A stretch of DNA of 64,000 bases from Lonicera japonica (taxonomy: Eukaryota; Streptophyta; Magnoliopsida; Dipsacales; Caprifoliaceae): NCBI GenBank assembly GCA_021464415.1, contig CM038465.1, positions 17,515,839 to 17,579,838 of the forward strand, in the 5' to 3' direction. The first letter of the stretch is position 1; the number at the start of each line of letters is the position of its first letter. Under the pieces are notes generated by a model, which did no database searches, was not told the DNA's origin, and saw nothing but the letters and a program-made list of their open reading frames with translations. Made by a program: the position numbers and the translations under genes. Positions 24,126 to 36,100 of the stretch are shown here, in pieces.

Positions 24126-27100
24126 ATGAACACCCCAATCAAATTCAATTCTCTCTCCCTCTCTTCTTCTTCTTCTTCTATAAATTCAACACCAACACTT
24201 CATCAATTCTTCTATTCCCCTCGATTGTATCACCACCATCACCAATTCCTTGGAAGAAATCGCCTCGTCGTAACCCCCGCCGCCGCCAGAATATCTTGTT
24301 CCATCCGCCGCCACCTCCGCCGTCGCCGGAACAATCAGCATGGAAGATACACTTATACTCAGACTAACACTCGCACTCGTACTCACACCAAACCCTCGCC
24401 GTCCGATGAGAGCTTCCAAATGGTGATCGACATCGAACAGTTCTCGAACAAAGCTCCAATCTCTGTTAAGAGGTTGTTGGATTCGTCCGAATTGAAGCTC
24501 AATGAGTTCATCAAGTCTGGTAAAGATTCGGAAATTCTCGTTTGCGCAATATATTTTTCGTGATTGTAAAATTTATTTATACTAATTGGGGGAAATATTT
24601 TCCTTATTCGTAGGTTTTATTATGAATTCTTGGAAATTCAAGAATTTGTTCTCGGTTTGATAACAAGAGAGGAATCAGTAGGAAAAATAATGTATTTTGT
24701 GAGAAGTTAGAAAATGAGTTGATAGATGTGTGGTGAGAATTTTGTTTTGTTTTGGTTTTTTTTTTCAAATGGAAAACAGTTGTTTTGGGTAGTGGTAGAG
24801 GAAAAAAAAGAAAAAATTTCTGAAAAAATAAAGGAGGATGGAGGAAGGATACTCATAAAAATGAGCATGAGATGGAGGGATCTCACCGTATCTCTCAACT
24901 TATTTTCCACCTTCTTACACAAATAAAGTGGTTTTGCTATCAGTTTCCACGGAGCCTTTAGTTGCCTTAATTATAGAGGATCTGATTTGTGAATATCCGG
25001 AGTTATTAAGGTAGAATGCTTAATGCTAATCGTAACCTCTTGAAAATGTGTTTGGTTTTATTTGGCTATGAAATTGAATAAATGTCATTTTGCAATTTTA
25101 TCCTTATTATTGTGATATATTTCAATAGCTAATGAAGGAAAAGTATAGGGGCCCTGTCGGAATAAAATTTCATTAAAGCTAAATTAAGAAGTTAGTACTC
25201 CTCTTGAGTCTTAACGCTGAATGCTGAATTTTATTCCGCTTTAAGAGATGGGAAAACAAGCACCAATTTTACCTCTTAATTTTGAATGGAAGTCCATTCA
25301 GCATTAAGAGGATGCAAACTTAGATTTTAGTGTGATATAGAATTGATATTCGTATCATTGTAATCAGTCTGTTCATGAAATATTAAAAATATTAGAGAAA
25401 TTCCTATGCTCCTTGAAAATTCTTCTTTTCTCGTGCTTTCAAGAAGCCAAGGTTGAAGACATTGATCTTCCTCCTCTCACTAACATTTTTGTTCTTCATC
25501 AGGTAATGAAGCTCTCAAGGACTTGCAGACTTTGGTAACTATCGATGCCAATCAAAAGGTTGTAGTCTCGTGTAGCCGGTCCACTGTTCGCTATGTAGGC
25601 AATTTGGTTCTTTGGGGATTGATAATTGTAGTTACTTTTACGGTTTTAGTGAAATTAGGGTTAGGGTTTCGGAACAAGTTAGGTTTCGGGTATAGTGGTG
25701 GTGGTGGTGCTGTCGTTACGAGGAGGGATCGGAGTCTAGGAGGAAGAGAGGTGGTTGTTAGTAATAATAAGCAACAGCAGAATAGAAGGAAGAACGAGAT
25801 TAGGGTTCCGACAAATCCTCTATCTCTCGATGATTTGGGGAATGTAGTAGGGGTTTCAAAGGGAATGTCCAAGAACAGGGTTCGGAGAAAGGAAGAGAAG
25901 TTGCCCAATTGGTGGCCGGTTTCACTTCCACCGCCAATTGTAACTGATGACAATCAGGAATATCAAAAATTGGCTAACAGATTGATTCGAGGTCAGTTTA
26001 TGCCTTTTTTCTTTCTTTTTCACCTCTTTACTAGATGATCCTTTACGCTTCTTAGTTTTTAAATGAAAAAGGAAAGGTCTAAGTCTCTTCTTAGTTATTC
26101 GAGCTAAACTTTTATTAAATAAACTAAGAGTATGTTTGTTTTTTAGCCTCTAATTGCTGAATACCGAACTTTGAATGCTTAATGCTAAACGAAAGCTCTC
26201 TGAAAAGTGAAAACTATGATTTTATTTAGCTCTGTTTTTTTTTCTTTGGGGGGACATTACAAAAAGAAGCTTTGAATGTTGAACGGGCGGCATTTTACAC
26301 TTGTAACCTTATTATATGACATAGATCGATAGCTAATGAACAGAAAGGACTATTGGAATAAATTTCATTAAAGTTAAAATAAGCAATCAACTTATGAGTT
26401 GTCTCTTAATGGTGAATGCTGAATTTTAATCTAATTCTACATTAAGAAGTGAGAACACAAACACCATTTTTATATCTTAATGCTGAATAGACTTCCATTC
26501 AGCATTAAAAGGTAAAGACAAGCACAACTTGAGATAATAAGGGTGGCGTATTAGATATTTTCTCCCTTCTTTCGCGTTTGAAAATTAACGTGTCTAAGAG
26601 CATTGTGGCTGTTCTTAATATTAATTCTGAGAAGCTGTCTAGTATCGCCAAAGAGTTGGGATGAGTTAGTGGGTCGTGGCTGTCGAGTTACTTAGGTATG
26701 CCCTTAGGTGGTAATTCTAATAGCTCTTATTTTTTAGATCCGGTTGTAGAGAGTGTGTCAAAAAGGTTAGACGGGTGGCACAGAAGCTGTCTTTCTAGAG
26801 GTGGTAGGTTGGTTTTGATCCAATTGGTTCTAAGTAGTATTCCCACATACTTCCTTTAAATATTTAAAATCCCAATCAAGGTGGCACTTTCTTTAGAAAA
26901 AAGCACGAGGGATTTCTTTTGGGAGGGTAAAGGTGAGGGTAAGAAAGATCGCTTAGTTAAATGGGAGATAGTCACCAAGCTTAAAAATTTTGGGGGTCTT
27001 GGGTTGGGAAATTTGATTCAAAGAAATTCGGCTTTGCTTGGTTAGTGGTTATGGAGATTTCCATTGGAACAAGACGCATTTTGGCACTCTATTATTGTGA

Positions 27101-30100
27101 GTGAGTATGGCATTCATTGATGCAAATGTTAACTTCCATGCTTCTCTCCGCTCCCCTCGGAAATCCATAGCAAAAGGTTGGGATTCCTTTGAGAGAAATA
27201 CCAAGTGGGTCGTGGGGAAAGGTGATAGAATTTGGTCTTGGGAAGATTCATGGGTGGGTAATTGTCCTCCAAAAGAGTATTTTCCTCATTTATATTGTCT
27301 ATCCAGCAATTGTAATACGTACATTCAATCGGTCTTATCTTGGCACACTCATTTCAAGTATTTGTGGGGATTGAACTTTTCTAGAAATTTCAATGATAGG
27401 GAGTGATGAGTTCATCTCTTTATTAAATACCATTGATAATATTCAAATGAATTGTGAGTCCTCGGACAAAAGAGTTTGGGTGGGGTATCCATCGGGTGAG
27501 TTTTCTTGCAAATCCTTCTTCGAAATTCTCTCACGCTCTTCTTCAAGTCCTCTCCTTCCTCAATTCAGCACTATTTGGAAATGTGGAATCCCTACCAAAA
27601 TAAAAGTGTTTGCATGGCTGGCTTCTTTAGGGAAAGTGAGCACATGTGACAAGGTTCAAGTGAGAAGGCCATTTATGTCTCTTTCTCCCTCGTGGTGCGT
27701 ATTGTGTAGGTGAGATAATGAAAGCATCGACCATATTTTGCTCCATTGTGAGTTTGTCATGCATGTGTGGTCAAAAGGCACTAGAGATGTTCGGTTTGGT
27801 GGGAGTCTTTCCTAAGTGTTGGAGTGAGTTCTTGATTATTAAATGGCTTTTCAAGCTGAATAGTAAGAAGGTCAAGCAGTTATGGTGGTTTTTTGTGATT
27901 GCAATAGCATGGATGATTTGGTCTGAATATAATTGGAGGGTGTTTAAAGATAGAAGCAGTGGTCCGATTGATATTTGGGAGTTTTTTTTTTTTGGTTAGG
28001 CTGTGGGCAAAAGCTTTGGGGATTTTTTGATGCTTCTGATCGTTTTCTGTTTCCTTTGGACAGTGTGGTCCGATTGATATTTGGGAGTTTTTTTTTTTGG
28101 TTAGGCTGTGGGCAAAAGCTTTGGGGATTTTTTGATGCTTCTGATCGTTTTCTTTTTCCTTTGGATAGTGTTAATTTTGTAGGGTGTTGAGTGGTTGATA
28201 CCTTGTACCTGGATAACTAGCTATTTTTCTTGTCCAAGTTGCTAGAACCTTCAGTGGATGTCTCATCCTCTGTTCTCTAGCTATTTTGAAGTGGTTATCG
28301 TCCCTTTATCTTTTCAGTTGATTAATAAAATCTTTTGTTTTCTATTAAAAAAAGGGTGGCTTTATTGCCAATACAATTATGGTTATTTCCAGAGCACTGC
28401 ACGACTTGGAAACATATGATACAACTTCTGAAAGCAGTACTATTCTCTGGCAAAGACATTGATGCTTTGGCAATAAGGGTGGCCATAAAATAATTACAAT
28501 AAAGGGGACCAGGAGGAAACAAATTACTTCAACAAGAACAATAATATTACTCAAAGGAACATGAACCCTAAACAAATAGAATAAAGGAGCGCAAGGAACA
28601 GATGCATCAAGAAAACCAAGTCTTCATCAATTCAATCAAAAACTGACCACCTTGAGAAATCCCCTCCCCTGCTCCCCGATTCGATGATTAAATCCTAACC
28701 AACTCTCTCCTAAAAACCTTCCCAATTAGCTATAAGCAATGCCAAAACTATTTAAATTCTTGATTGAATAAGAAAAATAAATTTGGTTTAAATTCCTATG
28801 ATTCTTCAAGAGAGTTCAGCTTTCTCAATATGTATTTGTACGTAACAAGTAAAATTCGATCTTGTTCTTTTCCTAAATATTATTGATTGCTAGTTTTTTT
28901 TTTTCCCAAGACTCCAGAAACCAAGAAGATGATTAATATATCCAAATAATTTTGCAGTTAAACACCAAAATAATAAAGAAGCAACAAAAAAAATATGACA
29001 AAATAATAATAAACTATTGCAAATGAAGAGCACTGTTGGAATTTGGCTATTGAGTTTCATTCCCTATTCTAAAAGATGCTCTTTAAAATGGAAAAGATTC
29101 TCTCAATTTTAAAGAGCATTGTTGCATATGCTCTAGAGATACTTTAAAAAACTAAGGTCAAAATTGATAGGGTGAGGAAGGAGGAACTTACATTTCCATG
29201 AAACAAATTTGATAGAGCTGCAGAAGAGGCTTGTGGATCTGAGATGAGAGAGAGGAAGAAGAGGAGTGAAGTATGAAGACTTTAAGGAAATAATTGAGCA
29301 TACTATGTGTGTTGGGAGAGAAGAGGGTTATTTGATGGTTTTAATTAATACAAAAAAACTTTTGGATCATCAAATCCTCTTTCATATGAGAGAGAGAAAG
29401 AAGAGGGAATGAAGTATGAAGATTTTAGGGAAATGTATGAGAGAAAAGAGGGTTATTTGATGGGTTTAGAGCTCTGAAGCATGGAGACTGATACGAGACA
29501 CGATACAGCGATACGCCCAATTTTAAAAAAATAATAATCCTACAATCCTTCAATTTTAAACTTTAAATTCCCAACTCCCATTGTACAACTTTTTTTGAGA
29601 GGTTGTTTGCGATTTTAGCATATAGATCTTTCCTTAAGAGAAACATGGTGAAGGTTATGGAAACTTCTAATTTTTGTTATGCGACACCGTGTTTAGATTA
29701 TTTGTGTTTTTGGAAGAACAAATAATCTTTACAACGGAAGAATATAATGAAAATTTGAAGCCTTGATTTTCGCTATACAATATTAGGTGGTGAGTTTATT
29801 TGTGTTTTTGGAAGAGCAAATATACGTCGCCATTGAAGTTGTATTATGAAGATTGGAAAGGGAAGAAATTTTTGCATTCGAGTTTGTGAATGGTTCTTTG
29901 TAGCAGATGCAATACAAAGCAAATGAGTATTTGGAATTTATCCATCTACCTTAGGGATATAGTTTTTATTTTTATTAGATTAGTTAGCAATTTAATTTTT
30001 TATGTTTTAAAGTAAATTAGATTAAGACCCATCTCCAATGCACAAGACCATTTCCACCCCAAAAGCTAAAAGTGTAATTATCCATTTTTTGTTACCTCAC

Positions 30101-33100
30101 CTGACCATGTAAAAAGCTAAAAATGTAGGAGATAAGCAAAATATAGCAGCTGGTAATTTTATACGCTACACGATCATTGATTTATCGGGGCAGGGGATCA
30201 ACCCTTCCATGACACATCATGTGTCGTGAGTCATAAAATTTACCATTCACACCACACATGATGTGTTGTGTGAGGTAATGCTTTGAAGACAAATTACATG
30301 ACTGATATTCTAGAGACGTTATGAAAAATCACATGACAACAAGCTTTGAAATTGGAAAGGAGATGCTATGAGAAATAACATGAGGGCAGGCTTGGAAAAT
30401 GGAAATGCATGCCATGCCACGACACATGATGTGTTGTGGGAAGCCTCCAATTTTCCCCATAACACTTCATTTGTCGTGGGAGCTATTTTTAGCTTTTTCC
30501 CGCTGCGTTTTCTTCTTTAGAGCATTAGTCATGTAATTTGTCTCTAAAGCATGACCTCACACGACTCATGATAGTGGCAAATTTTATGCCTCACGACACA
30601 TCATGTGTTGTGAAAGGGTTTGATCCCCTACCCCAATAAATCATTGATCGTGTAGTGTATAAAATTGTCGGTTGCTATATTTGGCTTGCCTATAGTTTAT
30701 CTCCTACACTTTTAACTTTTTACATGGTTGGGTGGGGCGGCAAAAAAATGGATAATTATACTTTTAGCTTTTGGGGTGGAGATGGTCTAATACAAATTCT
30801 AAACTTTCATTCCCTTTGGATTCGATCCCTTACTTCCGCTATCTACATTGTTAATCTAGTTTAGTAAATTGGTTTTTGAATTTGTGTTTTTTCTTGCAAC
30901 GGAAAAATTGCTCTTTCAAAATTGGCATCATTGCAGGGGAATGAAATTGTTTTAGAGTTTTTATTAATTTAATTTGCTTGGGGGCAAGCAAAGTTTAAAG
31001 TTGGGGGTATTTGATGTGAACGTTTTGTGTATATTCTAAACCACCTTTAACCTTTGTTTGCCCGTTTTAGGTTGTCAAAGTTCATAATTTTATTTACTTT
31101 TATTATTTTGTAATAAGTATATAGTTGGTGAAGAAAATATCGAACTCAAAAAGAAGCGAATCGAAGCAATCTCAGAACAATAATCTTATTTGAGAAAGTT
31201 ATGCAGCAGTTCGATATTTCGAGCATATCTTCTCGCTCATAACTCGGATTTTGGAGTTCTTTATATGGTTGGAAAGAAGACTCGAAAACCTAGAATTTTC
31301 GTGTTTAGGGTTTTCTCAAATTTGAAGTTCTACTTCGCCGAAAACCAGTCCCGAACCTACTGCATGTGCACAGTAGCAAATTTAGCTTATCTCTACATCT
31401 CTTGTGGGCCCCAATCATAAATCACTCATCAAACCCGCCCAATTAAAACCCTCCCCAGCAGCCCACATAAAGTCACTTCCTTTAACCCATTGGTCCAATA
31501 TCTTTCCCAAGCCCATTAGCCACCAAATTAATTCTAACCCTCCATTACACTGTTGCATCTTTATCCTTTTTCCACAGCCATTTGGCAACCATCCTCCTAT
31601 CCCTAGCCTCCATTTAGTTTATTGCTCGTTACTCCTCTATAATTCAATCCTTGGATGTATCATGTCGTATCCATGTCTTGTGTTAGTGTACATGCTTCAT
31701 AGCTCTAAACCCATCAAATAGCAATAACCCTTTTCTCTGCCCCACACACCTGGGTTAGTCCCTAAAATCTTCATACTTCACTCCCTCTTCGAAATCTCTC
31801 ATCTGAAAGAGGATTTGATGATCCAAAAAGTTTTTATATATTAATTAAACCCATCAATCAAGGTTGAAAGTTAATATGGGGAAAAGTTTAGTTGTAGGAT
31901 AAAATATAGAAGAGGATAGATTAACACACATAGCGCAAGAATTGGGATGTGGTAGTGGCTCTTTGCCCTTTTCCTATCTAGGGCTTGCATTGGGGGGTAA
32001 CCCTTCTAGTCTCTCTTTTTGGAATCCTGTTATTGAAAGAGTGGCAAAAAGAGTGGAAGGTTAGCATAAAGGATGTCTTTCAAGAGGGGGGAGATTGGTT
32101 TTGTTACAATCAGTTTTAGGGAGTATTCCTATTTATTTATTATCTCTTTTTAAAATTCCTAACAAACCGGCTTTAATTTTGGAAAAAATAATGAGAGATT
32201 TTTTTTCGGGAAGGGAAGGGTGGGGGTAAAGGGAGTAACTTAGTAAGCTGGGAAGTGGTTTCGAAATAAAAAAGGAATGGGGGTTTAGGTGTGGGTAACT
32301 TATTGAAAAGAAATGAGGCTTTGCTCGGGAAATGGCTATGGAGATTCCCTCTTGAAAAGGAATCGCTTTGGCATGAAATTATTGTGAGCAAATATGGTCT
32401 CCATCCTAACGGGTGGGATACTAACATTAATATCAATTCTTCTTCCCGTTCTCCTTGGAAATCTATTACAAAAGTATGGAATTCATTTGCGCAAATACTA
32501 GACTTGTGGTGGGGAAGGGGGACACTATACGTTTTTGGGAAGACAAATGGGTTGGGGTCTTTCCCTAGAATTTTTCGTCTTTCAAATAATCAAGGCATGT
32601 CGATTGGCACAGTTGTCTATTGGTCTTCAAACACCACGTATTCTTGGGATCTTAGTTTCTCTAGAAACTTCAATGATAGGGAATATGGTGAGTATTTATT
32701 TTTGCTTAGCGTGATCCAAAATGTTAATCTTAATCAAGAAATGCTTGACAAAAGGGTTTGAACCGCACATCATTCGGGGGAGTTCTCTTGTAAGTCCTTT
32801 TTTGATTCTTTATCAATTCCACAACCATCAATCCCACGCCAGCAATCTAATTTCATATGGAAGCGTGGAGTCCCTTCTAAGATTAAGTTGTTTGCTTGGC
32901 TAGTCTCATTGGGTAGAGTGAATACATGTGACTTAATCCAAAGGTGGAGACCCTATAAGTGCTTGTCTCCCTCATGGTGCATGCTCTGTAGAAAAAATGG
33001 AGAGGACATTGATCATATTTTAATTCATTGCCAATTTGCTCAAGATCTGTGGAGTAGATTGTTTAATCTGTTTGGGTTAGTGGGTGCTCTTCCCAGGAGG

Positions 33101-36100
33101 TGGGTTGATATTATCAAAATCAAGTGGTCGTTTGAGCAATCCGGCAACATGTCTAAATGCATTTGGAGGCTTATGGTGTTGGCTGTAGCTTGGTTAGTTT
33201 GGATGGAAAGAAACAGAAGAATCTTTGATGATAGATGCAGCTCAGTGGATGAATTGTGGAGTCATAGCATATACTTAGCTGGGCTATGGGCTAGAGCCCT
33301 GAACGTTTTTGATTCTGTTAAACGCTTTGTGTTTGTGCTGGATTGTCACAGCTTTATCTCTTGATTGATTTTGTTTTGTATTGGGTATAGTAGCCTTTGA
33401 TGTACTGTTGCAGGTAGAGGGCATAGCTTCAGTGGAAATTTCATTCACTGGGCTTTTCCCTGTTTTGTTTGTAACTTCCTTTTCTTTTTATAATAAATTT
33501 CATTTCTTATCAAAAAAAAATTAAACCCATCAATAATTATCTTCTCTCCCAACACACACAGTACGCTCAGGTATTTCCCTAAAGTCTTCATACTTCTTTC
33601 TCTCTCTCATCTCAGATCCACATGCATCTTCTGCAGCTCTATCAAATTTGTTTAACAGAAATATAAGTTCCTCCTTCCTCACCCTATCAATTTTGGCACC
33701 TAGTTTTTAGAGCTCTATCAAATTTGTTTAATAGAAATGTAAGTTCCTCCTTCCTCACCCTATCAATTTTGGCACCTAGTTTTTTAGAGCATCTGCAACA
33801 ATGCTCTTTAAAATGAAGAGCATCTTTTAGAATGGGAATGAAAGTATGAAACTCAATAGTCAACCCAACAGTGCTCTTCATTTGCAATAGTAATACTACT
33901 CGACTTCCTATTGGCACCATTTTTCTCTGAAGTATCTCACCAATAAGTAGGTGCATTGTGGTGAATTGGGGAATCTTGTTTCTTCTATTCCATTGTGCTG
34001 TTTATCTGTTACTATCTTTTAAGTGAGGACGACTTTTGGTGTGCACTTGAATTACAAAATTACCGTTCTTGCTTTAGAAATAAAAATAGTATTTGAACCC
34101 ATGACCTCAAATATAAAAACACATGTTATCATCACAAGACCAAATGTCATCGCATGTACTTAATGTGTGTTAAAAATATATATAACGTTAAGAATTACTA
34201 GGTATCAACTTCTGGTAATCTGCGAATGCATAAAGCCATAAACATAACTTTAGGGTGGGTTGATCAATAACAGAGCCGAGACTCAATATATCCTTGTTCT
34301 CTTTTACTAGTTATATTCATGGTTTGTGGTTTTATAGTAGGATTTCGTGCTTGATGTAGGTAACAAATAAATCTCTCAAATTTCCATGATTATTTTGGTC
34401 ATGCTTTCCTTCGTCAAATTACAGCTTATCGACTTGATTTCCAGCAATCATCGACTACAGAATGGCAGGAAAGGATATTATGGTCGATGAGATAGTGCAA
34501 GTTAGTGCTTCTCTAATCTACTTGGTTTTACTTTATAGATGCATATTTCATATATTGTCACGGCTGATAATTTTAGTAGAGCTATTTCGACTTTTTTTAG
34601 TGATTGATTGGAAGCATCACGACCTAAGTGATAATATTTCCAAATTTCTTTCAGTTCGTTAGATAATTTTTTTTCCTTAGTGTTGAAGGAATAATTTTAT
34701 ATTAATTGTTTATGGATTGTTACTTGTTTATACATCTTTTAATTGTGAAATGATTTTGTTTGGAGGGGGTGGAATCTAAGAAGTATGGGTACGGATATGC
34801 GATACAAATACAATATGATATGGATACGATATGTGTCGAAACTAAAGAAAGAAAAGAGAAAAGAGAGAATGAAACTTCTGGAATATGTTGATATCTATTC
34901 TTACACAACTCCACATATTTATACTATGATTACACCATAACTAATTTCTGCAGTACATAAATCATGGGATATAATAGAGCATAAATGATGGGATATAAAT
35001 CTGATCCCATGGTTTATGTGATATGCTGAATAATTTGTCAATCTCATGATTTATGGGATTTACAGTCAAGACTGATTTGCATAATTAATCTACCCATGCC
35101 AACAATATGGATATGCCGAAATGACTTTTTCGAAATAAGTAGGATATGGATACATCTTGGGATTCTTTGAATCTTATATATAGATATATATGTATCCGTG
35201 CATATATGTTATCTGTTATGAACTTACGATAGAAGAAGTTTCATTGGGGTTTGTTAGCGATACCTTTATGCATCATTTACTCATTTTGTTATAAACCTTC
35301 AATTTCGTTTGCTTCAATTCTTGGTATGACTTGCCAAGTTAACTTCCTTTTCTCATTGTAATTGCATCGACTATATTTTCAAGGGATTTCCTGTGGAAAA
35401 ATTTATCTTGCATCTTTAGCAAATATTTTATATCAATTCTTTATTTGCTTTGATGGGAAATTTTGATCTGTTTGTAATGTCTTCCTCACTCGCTACTCCT
35501 TGATAATGCACTGGAATTTTATTTGCCTGTTTGGTGAGCAGTTGCGCCGAATATGCAGGACATCGGGAGTGAGGGTGTCCATTGAGCCAACCAATGCACG
35601 GGATTCACTTTACCGTGCCTCAGTTAACTACGTTCTTGACATTTGTGTCAGGTATTAGGAAGAATTTATTATAACTTAATACATTGACGATAATTCCTGC
35701 ACTTTTTCCCTCATATATAGTTCACATTGTTCGATGTTTTTCAGTTTTGCAAGTCAATCTGGACATGTTGAGCTTGACGGTGAGGGTGCCCGGGAATTCA
35801 TTGTTGGGCTTGCAGATAATATTGGGCTTGACAATATTCGTGCCGCACGAATTGTCGCTGCAGCTGTTGCTGCACGCACGCGCTCATGGCTCTTACAGGC
35901 GTGGGTAGGTTCTTCCATTCTGTACTTGGGATTCTTCGATGATTATGTTTTTTTCCTGCATTTGCTTCAATCAATAACAATATTCATTGCCTTCTGGAAA
36001 GGCATTTATGTTGAAGTTTTAAACTGATGAAATTTTGGAAGTATTAACAATCTTTTATGCATTGAAGATATTAACTCTCCTCTGTTTTGTTGTGGACAAA

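Larger units (their letters stand above)
29013..33891. mobile_element. Long-inverted-repeat (foldback-like) element in intron 2
   Basis: The left arm, about 29013-29485, is matched in inverse orientation by the right arm, about 31695-33891 once the L1 at 31859-33519 is removed. The tips read ACTATTGCAAATGAAGAGCAC on the left and its complement at 33871-33891. Arms share GATAGGGTGAGGAAGGAGGAAC, AGTATGAAGA(C/T)TTTA and TGATGGGTTTAGAGCT. The arms carry no gene. The middle holds a hairpin MITE and a small LTR-type remnant. Long-arm MULE-like or foldback elements look like this; a target duplication was not resolved, so class is open. Confidence 0.7.

Noticed and set aside
24186..24419. 77-codon minus-strand frame over exon 1
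   Set aside because: It is antisense to the transit-peptide exon of the plastid-protein gene and has a low-complexity Ser/Gly-rich translation; a shadow.
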